A stretch of DNA of 9,717 bases from Gammaproteobacteria bacterium (lineage in GTDB: Bacteria > Pseudomonadota > Gammaproteobacteria > Thiohalomonadales > Thiohalomonadaceae), in assembly GCA_023228645.1 (NCBI GenBank), contig JALOAT010000087.1:1-9717 (forward strand), read 5' to 3'. Of this stretch, positions 1 to 5,700 are shown piece after piece (the first letter of the stretch is position 1; each line of letters begins with the position of its first letter). The position numbers and the translations under genes were made by a program. The notes below the pieces were generated by a model. It did no database searches, had not been told where the DNA came from, and saw only the letters and a program-made list of their open reading frames with translations.

Positions 1-123
1 AAAATACTTACAAAAATCTCTGAAATACAAAATGTTGTCAAGGAGAATAAAAACTTTCTACAGATTATCGCCCTGCTGAGTGCTTACACTCAAAAAGAGT
101 TGGGGTTTATGTGCGAAAGTTGA
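1..123 (+). CDS. 3' end of an unidentified protein gene (40 codons)
   Basis: Frame 1 is open from the first base and ends at TGA 121-123, giving 40 residues that finish in KELGFMCES. The fragment is lysine-rich at first and then has a hydrophobic, probably helical stretch (FLQIIALLSAY). There is too little to name a family. The gene begins outside the window. It converges on the minus-strand gene that ends at 140, with only 16 bases between the two stop codons, which supports it being a real gene end and not a chance open frame. It could belong to the neighbouring backbone or to a mobile element; nothing visible decides this. Confidence 0.5.
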   Translation, partial: KILTKISEIQNVVKENKNFLQIIALLSAYTQKELGFMCES

Positions 124-139
124 GTTAATATTTTTTTAC

Positions 140-1396
140 TTAATTTGTCAATTGCTCAAAAGTATCATAATATATTCTATCATTAAACTTGTGACATATA
201 CTCAAAATTAAAGAATCTAAAATATTAGGATTAAAATAAAGAAAAACACCAATCACAGCTAAGAAAGAAATACCCGTTATCCATAATACAGTTATTTTAT
301 CAGCAGCATTTATTCTTTTATATTTATTATAAAATAGCTGTTTAGCAATGAAATATAGTTTTTGATCATAATAGAATGATTTATTTATATTGAGTTTATT
401 AATTTTTTTGAAATACTGTTTTTTAGTTGGTAAATTCCAAAACTTTTTATAAAAATAGATTATTTTATTTAGAGCTATAACACTGCTTTTTTCTTTTATA
501 TTTGAGTAAGAAATATGTCCATTATCTTCTGTATTGAAAGTTATGCTTTTATTATCACATTCAATAGATGTAATATTCAAATCTTCCATAAACTCAAAAA
601 TTGTTTTAAATATATCTAATTCTAGTAGTATAAATATATCGTTAAGAGACTGAATGTTAATAATTTTATTTTTATATTTGATTACAATTTTATTTGATTT
701 ATCTTTATCCATCCCTACATAATCAATGTATTCATTTTCATGAATTTTTTCTATTAGTCTTTTTAAACTTGATATTGCAGCTTTTGTAAAGTGATTACTA
801 TAATATTTTACTTTATTATCAATTTTACAATTTCTAAGCAGACCTAGTGAACTAACTAATCCTGCTGTTCTATGAGTGCCACCTGAGCTACTTGAGGCAA
901 ATATTTTAAAGTCACAGCAATCATAAATAGAAAATTCTTCCCCCTTGGAATACTGCAAATCAATAGGAACTGAAAAATCCAATTTACTCCTATTGTAAAA
1001 ATTCAATATTGGATAAAGAGTAGAAGCTCCTTTAGTACCACCATCATTTAGATATCCCCTTGGCAAATAAACATAAATGTTTGGATTAAAAAGCTGATTT
1101 ACTTCAAGAATATCCTTAGTAGTAATCTTTGAGTCTTTATTAGAATAATAATTAATAAGTTTTTGAATTACACTATTGCTAATTTTTTTTGTCTTTAATC
1201 CTAGTGATTTGGTAAATATTTCAACTTTATCAAAATATAATTCCTTATGTATTGAAGAATGATTTTTTAAAAAAGGAATGGTTTTACTTTGACTACTTTC
1301 ATATTGAGTAAAGTTTTCTTCATCAGTAAAAAATTCGACAATATATTTAATAGTAGATAGCTGAAACTCTTGAAACATTTTATTATTATATTTCAT
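140..1396 (-). CDS. Unknown 418-residue protein with one C-terminal membrane segment
   Basis: I do not recognise this family. The start is ATG at 1396-1394 on the minus strand; reading 5'->3' on that strand, AGGA lies about 7 bases before it, which favours it over the internal Met7. The protein is rich in Lys, Asn, Ile and Phe. Residues 167-179 form a Ser/Gly-rich stretch (SSSSGGTHRTAG) that looks like a loop or binding site, preceded by a Cys-Cys pair at 160-161. Residues about 368-387 (ITVLWITGISFLAVIGVFLY) form one transmembrane helix. The segment before it is rich in Lys and Arg, so by the positive-inside rule the large N-terminal part should be cytoplasmic, leaving a 31-residue tail on the other side. 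No signal peptide is seen. DNA in the gene is much more AT-rich than the operon downstream. A membrane-anchored defence effector is possible given the neighbours, but that is inference from position only. Confidence 0.75.
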   Translation of the reverse strand: MKYNNKMFQEFQLSTIKYIVEFFTDEENFTQYESSQSKTIPFLKNHSSIHKELYFDKVEIFTKSLGLKTKKISNSVIQKLINYYSNKDSKITTKDILEVNQLFNPNIYVYLPRGYLNDGGTKGASTLYPILNFYNRSKLDFSVPIDLQYSKGEEFSIYDCCDFKIFASSSSGGTHRTAGLVSSLGLLRNCKIDNKVKYYSNHFTKAAISSLKRLIEKIHENEYIDYVGMDKDKSNKIVIKYKNKIINIQSLNDIFILLELDIFKTIFEFMEDLNITSIECDNKSITFNTEDNGHISYSNIKEKSSVIALNKIIYFYKKFWNLPTKKQYFKKINKLNINKSFYYDQKLYFIAKQLFYNKYKRINAADKITVLWITGISFLAVIGVFLYFNPNILDSLILSICHKFNDRIYYDTFEQLTN

Positions 1397-1646
1397 TAGG
1401 TTCCTACAGATAAGTTAGATTTTCTAGCATACAATAAAAGAGCTTAAGCCATTAGTACAAACTCTTACACTCAGCCTCATAATCTCGCAGCTGTAAATAA
1501 AAATTAGTTACTTGAAATTGAGCTAATGGTACAACTTATACTTGGAATATCATAAAGCTTTGTGCTCCAAAAAGAACAGGTTGTGGAACCCATCCATTTT
1601 AACTTCCATAGCCAAACTTCTTAAGGGACAATAATTTCAACAAAAT
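1397..1646. other. Intergenic region between divergent genes, no gene seen
   Basis: No convincing ORF lies between the minus-strand gene and the promoter repeat. This stretch must hold the promoter of the minus-strand gene, but I cannot pick a clear -35/-10 pair. A 7-bp inverted repeat (CCATTAG at 1449-1455, CTAATGG at 1523-1529) is widely spaced and may be chance. Bases 1577-1602 match 8649-8673 upstream of the second promoter copy at about 21 of 26 positions with one single-base gap, so the similarity between the two intergenic regions goes beyond the 79-bp repeat. Confidence 0.5.
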
Positions 1647-1725
1647 AAAAGTACATTTTCTATGTTATGTTAATATTTAATAATTTATGTGTTTTCGCTA
1701 CAATGTTCCTTGAATAAATAGTTAT
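1647..1725 (+). repeat. 79-bp direct repeat, copy A (promoter element)
   Basis: This copy aligns without gaps to 8691-8769 with 9 mismatches in 79 positions by hand alignment. Two blocks are identical in both copies: 1676-1694 and 1707-1725. The differences lie at 1652, 1661, 1663, 1667, 1675, 1695, 1698, 1701 and 1706; the last four are all transitions and surround the -10 box. The element carries the promoter of the HEPN-STAND operon. Conservation ends abruptly at 1725/8769, about 20 bases before the first ORF here. Confidence 0.9.
1676..1704 (+). promoter_or_regulatory. Sigma70-like promoter of the HEPN-STAND operon
   Basis: The -10 box is TACAAT at 1699-1704. A weak -35 box, TTTAAT, lies at 1676-1681 with a 17-base spacer. 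The same arrangement, with TATAAT as the -10 box, is present in the second repeat copy, which supports it as a functional promoter. Transcription would start near 1711. The weak -35 suggests low basal expression or need for an activator. Confidence 0.6.
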
Positions 1726-1744
1726 ACATATTTAAAAGAAATTG

Positions 1745-1861
1745 ATGGAAGAAGATATAAAAACAAAACTAAATGTATTAACAAGTACGATTAGACCAAT
1801 AATTTACCGTAGCGGGAAATTATTGCTCACGACAAACGTTAGCCAAAAAGAGAAATTATGA
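1745..1861 (+). CDS. Small ORF of 38 codons, translationally coupled to the HEPN gene
   Basis: The ORF starts at ATG 1745 and ends at TGA 1859-1861, overlapping the ATG of the next gene in an ATGA arrangement. The peptide begins MEEDIKTKLNVLTSTIRP and ends QKEKL. It is charged at both ends with a hydrophobic middle, too short for a confident membrane helix. It is the first ORF after the promoter. Its ribosome site is weak: an AAAGAA stretch a few bases upstream. It could be a small operon protein such as an inhibitor of the effector, a leader peptide whose translation controls the HEPN gene, or a chance ORF. The ATGA overlap is the main argument that it is real. A strong inverted repeat (1797-1825) lies within it. 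Confidence 0.4.
   Translation: MEEDIKTKLNVLTSTIRPIIYRSGKLLLTTNVSQKEKL
1797..1825 (+). promoter_or_regulatory. Hairpin or palindrome just upstream of the HEPN gene
   Basis: CAATAATTT (1797-1805) pairs perfectly with AAATTATTG (1817-1825). After one A/G mismatch (1806 and 1816), CCG (1807-1809) pairs with CGG (1813-1815) around the triloop TAG. This gives 12 paired bases in 29 nt. It lies downstream of the probable transcription start and 32 bases before the HEPN start codon. It could act as an RNA structure affecting translation or as a DNA operator for a dimeric repressor. There is no U-run after it, so it is not an intrinsic terminator. Confidence 0.5.
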
Positions 1862-2679
1862 AGCGATACCGTGTTTTGTCTTTTGACTTTGATTCTAGAG
1901 CTATGAGTTTAGAACCAATTCCAGACCATTGGGAAGAAAATGTCAAAAAAATGCATATAGAAAATAGAGAGAGGACTTTACAAGGTTTAAAGTATCAATA
2001 TGGAGAAGAAAATTTTGAATTGAAACTAGCAAATTTCATTGATTTAAAAAATAAACCTTTCTCAATTTCAGCCTTTCATAACAAATTTTTGCAACAAGCA
2101 AGAAATGCTTATGTTGTGGGAAGCTATTATCCAGCTTTAACAGGTGTTTGTGCACTAGGTGAACGTATTTTAAACCGAATGATCATTTTGCTTCGCGACT
2201 ATCATAAAGATTCGAAAGAGTATAGAAAAGTTTACAGGAAAGATTCATTCGATAACTGGGCACTTGCAATAGACACATTAGAAGCATGGAAAGAACTATT
2301 GCCTGAAGCAGTTTCTAAATTTAGAGAATTGCATAGTAAAAGGAACAGTGCAATTCATTTTAACCCGGAAACTGATCACAATGACAAAGAATTAGCTTTA
2401 GAAGCTATACACTTAATGCAAGATATTGTCAGTATTCAATTTAGTTCTTTTGGAGCACAACCATGGGTCTTTTGTGTACCTGGTGAACTTTATATTAAAA
2501 AAGAATGGGAAAGTGCCCCTTTTGTAAAAGAAGTCTTTATTCCAAACTGTGCATTGGTAGGACCAAAACATAGAATCGAAACGTTATTTCCAAAAATCAT
2601 CGTGAACGATAAATTTGAATATGAAAATAAGGAAGTAACAGATGAAGAGTTTTATGCTCTTAGGGAAAAAAAAGGCTAA
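1858..2679 (+). CDS. HEPN-domain protein, putative RNase partner of the STAND protein
   Basis: A protein of 273 residues. Residues about 72-190 look alpha-helical, with a HEPN-like helix pair: a helix at 74-112 (ARNAYVVGSYYPALTGV, then GERIL) and a later one ending in ELHSKRNSAIHF. The latter holds Arg162-Asn163-x3-His167, the RN-x3-H form of the Rx4-6H active site of HEPN ribonucleases. The C-terminal 80 residues appear beta-rich and are not recognised. ATG 1858 is the only sensible start: an in-frame TAG lies at 1840-1842, and AGAGA at 1849-1853 is a modest ribosome site. It sits between the small ORF (ATGA overlap) and the STAND gene 36 bases downstream, so it should be co-transcribed with both. 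In such pairs HEPN proteins usually act as RNA-cutting toxins. Activity here is inferred from the motif; a non-catalytic adaptor role is possible. Confidence 0.65.
   Translation: MKRYRVLSFDFDSRAMSLEPIPDHWEENVKKMHIENRERTLQGLKYQYGEENFELKLANFIDLKNKPFSISAFHNKFLQQARNAYVVGSYYPALTGVCALGERILNRMIILLRDYHKDSKEYRKVYRKDSFDNWALAIDTLEAWKELLPEAVSKFRELHSKRNSAIHFNPETDHNDKELALEAIHLMQDIVSIQFSSFGAQPWVFCVPGELYIKKEWESAPFVKEVFIPNCALVGPKHRIETLFPKIIVNDKFEYENKEVTDEEFYALREKKG
2666..2673 (+). repeat. Run of eight A at the end of the HEPN gene
   Basis: A8 spans 2666-2673 in the last codons (GAA AAA AAA GGC TAA). A length change or polymerase slippage here would only alter the last few residues and would not join the two genes in frame. 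In the -1 frame the next stop comes about 20 codons on, overlapping the start of the STAND gene. Confidence 0.6.
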
Positions 2680-2702
2680 CAAATCAATGGAACTAATAAA
2701 CA

Positions 2703-2718
2703 AAGGATTTTTTTCTTG
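2703..2718 (+). promoter_or_regulatory. Ribosome site and TTG start of the STAND gene
   Basis: AAGGA at 2703-2707 is followed by 8 bases, mostly a T7 run (2708-2714), and then TTG at 2716-2718. No ATG or GTG lies in frame between the HEPN stop codon and this TTG. The nuclease-like domain starts within about 15 residues, so a later start would cut into it. The TTG start is therefore well supported and should give lower translation than ATG. Confidence 0.7.
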
Positions 2719-5700
2719 GCAAAATCTTCAGAAATAAAACCTTCGCAACTAACAAGGGCTGGATATACATACCAGGACCTTATGTGTATTAGCATTCTGA
2801 TAAAATGGTTTCATGATCCAGAAAAATACCAGTGGATGAGTATTGAAGGTAATCAAGAAGCAAGAGATGTAAAAAGCCTAGACGATGTCATTTGTTTCAC
2901 AGCTAGTGGTGAGTATGAGCTCTATCAAGTCAAATTCACAACTGATTCAAGTCGCGATGATTTAATGCTTGACTTTGAATATCTTCTAAAGAAAAAGCCG
3001 AGAGGAACTTCTCTAATACAAAAATGGTCTTTGGACCTAGAAAAGTTTGGTCGTTCAAATGCGATATCGATTGCTAAACTTATTACAAACAGAAAGCCTG
3101 ACACTGTTTTATCTAATTGTTTTGATGGGAATAAAATTGACTACAATCTAGTTCCTGATGAAATAAAAGCTAGAGTATCAACCCAGCTCGGCAACGAACG
3201 AAACGCCATAACATTTTTCGAAAACCTCATTTTTGAGCATAGCCAACAAGAAATCAATGATTTAGAACTGACGCTTCAGGATTCATTAGTTCCCGACCAT
3301 GCTAATAAAGAAAGCTGGCTTCAGCTGTTAAAAATGGTTGAGAGTTGGGCCACACGAAAAAACGAACCATCTCCAGATGGAAAAATTCGCCTTGATCATA
3401 TTTACGAAATTTTATCCCTTGGGTCTATAAGGACGATATCGCAGTTCTTTGAGGTACCGGGAGGCTACAAACCGCCGGAAGAAGAGTTCCATAAAGTAAT
3501 ACTTGCAAAAACTACCAAGCCTGGTTGCTCAGTTATCTCAGGCCTTCCGGGCATGGGCAAAAGTACATATCTATCCTTTTTAACCGAGCAACTTATAGAG
3601 AGAAAGACGCCAGTTATAAGACATCATTACTATTTGTCTCCACATTTTATAGGAGATAGGATCACCTTCAATAACGCCGCGCAATCATTACAAAGCCAGA
3701 TAAAGAGCCTATATCCATTCGATTTTGATGGCGACAAACTCGATTCCCAGGAATTGGATACGTGGATTTGCAAGGCAGCTGACAAAGCTGCTGAAAGCGA
3801 TGAAATACTTGTCGTTATAATTGATGGACTTGACCATGTTTATCGTGAAAGATCAGATATCAGCCAACTTGAACATCTAGTTAATCGAATTGATACACTT
3901 AAAGAAAAGGTTTGCTTACTCTATGGTACACAACCAATCAGTGATGAATATTTGCCTAATTCATTACTGCGTTCAGCACCAAGAGAAAAGTCATGGATAG
4001 ATATTCCAGCTATGGGGTTAGATGCCATTAAGGAGAGAATAGACTTCTTGGTATCAATTGAAGACATCGATGTTGTAGGTGAGGACGAGCACCAAAGAAG
4101 CGAAATCGTAGAAATATCGCAGGCATTGCTGGACATTTCGCAAGGATATCCTCTTCACATTATTTATTCCCTAAATAGCTTGAAACTGGCCGAGAATAAA
4201 ATCAGCAAATATGATGTGGAAAGACTTCCAACCTGCCCTGAAGGTGATATACACGCATACTATGAAAATTTATGGGTTTCACTATCTGAAAGTGCGAAAG
4301 AAATTCTCCTTCTCATAGCGAATGCTGATTTTTCATGGCCGGATGAAACGCATTTAGAATTTTGTTTTGACGATAGTCTTATTTTTAGAAACAGCTTTGC
4401 TGAAATTCAACATCTCATTGAAAAGAGGCTAAGCGGAATCACTCCATTTCACAGCAGTTTGTTTGTTTATCTAAAACAAAAAGATGAATTTTCCGAATCA
4501 AAAGAAAGGTTGAATCAGAAGTCAAAAACCTGGATTGACAAACATGCCCCAGAATACTGGAAATGGGGCTGGGATTGGATAATTGAAGCAAATCTAGGTA
4601 ACACTGCCCCTCTACTACAAGGAATCACTAGAGAATGGCTCATCCACTCCCTCTGTAACGCATACCCATTAGAGCATATAGAACATATAGTTGGTGTTGC
4701 TGAAAACATAGCCTTCGAACAATCACTATATCCTGAACTATTAAGACTCCGGATTTTGAAAATGAGATTGCTGAACGGCCCTGAATTTCAGGTACAGGAC
4801 TTTAGTCAATTTTTGGACTGTTCACTTAGCTGTTCCCCAGACACTTTCGGGCTTCTTTGGAGAGCCGACAATCTGAGAATTATTCCTGATAATGAACTAG
4901 TAATCGTTGCGAAGCATTTACAGGGGAAAAATGAAAGGATTGTCAATGCCTGCGCAAGAGAAATTTATCGCAGGATACAATTTTATGCCCGATTAGAGGA
5001 TTCCAATCATTATCAGACATTAGATAGTCTCGTTGATGGCTATCTGCAGGTCTTAATTAGCTATGACCGTCCTGATCTAGAACGCATTAATGAATTCTAT
5101 GAGAGACTTACTGACAAGTCTTCGTCTTTTACTAGGATAGTTGAGTTGCTTGTTCAATACGGGCATAGATACTTATTACTAGATTTATCCCCTTTTGATG
5201 TCCCGGATGATATCTCATCAAAACTTATTGATGAAATTGCTTTGGCAGCAAGTATTGAAGGCGTATCATTAGAAGAAGCATCCCCAAACCTTAGCATTTC
5301 CAATTCCAGTTTAGGCTTACTCTATTTATTCTTAGCAGGTAAAGATATTAACGCTGAAGAGCTCCCTGAATTAGAGTGTCCTGTGGGGCATGAAGCTGCC
5401 ACTTATCATCTTTTTTATCAATATTTCTTCAATACGCTTGTTTCCAGGTTGAGCGACTCGGATGTTTTTGAAGAACCATATTTGGCTGAACCAACCAGTA
5501 TCAAAGAGTTTATAAAAAACGCATGGCTCACTTTTGAATATGCATCCTCTACAATCGCAGCAAAGGTTAAGTCAGGTGAGAAATTCGAAGTATCAGCGCT
5601 GTACAACTCTTTCGCCATTCTCAATCTACCTTCTCAATCCTTGGACTATCAACTAAACACTGTATTTTTCAATATAAGGAAATCATTAGCCAAGATAGCC

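Noticed and set aside
80..123. ACTC/GAGT hairpin near the end of the first gene as terminator
   Set aside because: The stem is 4 bp, lies inside coding sequence and has no adjacent T-run in the right place.
1397..1440. Promoter for the minus-strand gene around TATGCT
   Set aside because: A possible -10 box exists on the reverse strand, but no -35 box at an acceptable spacing supports it.
2666..2679. Programmed frameshift at the A8 run joining HEPN to STAND
   Set aside because: The two ORFs are already in the same frame, so a shift would not fuse them; only stop readthrough would.
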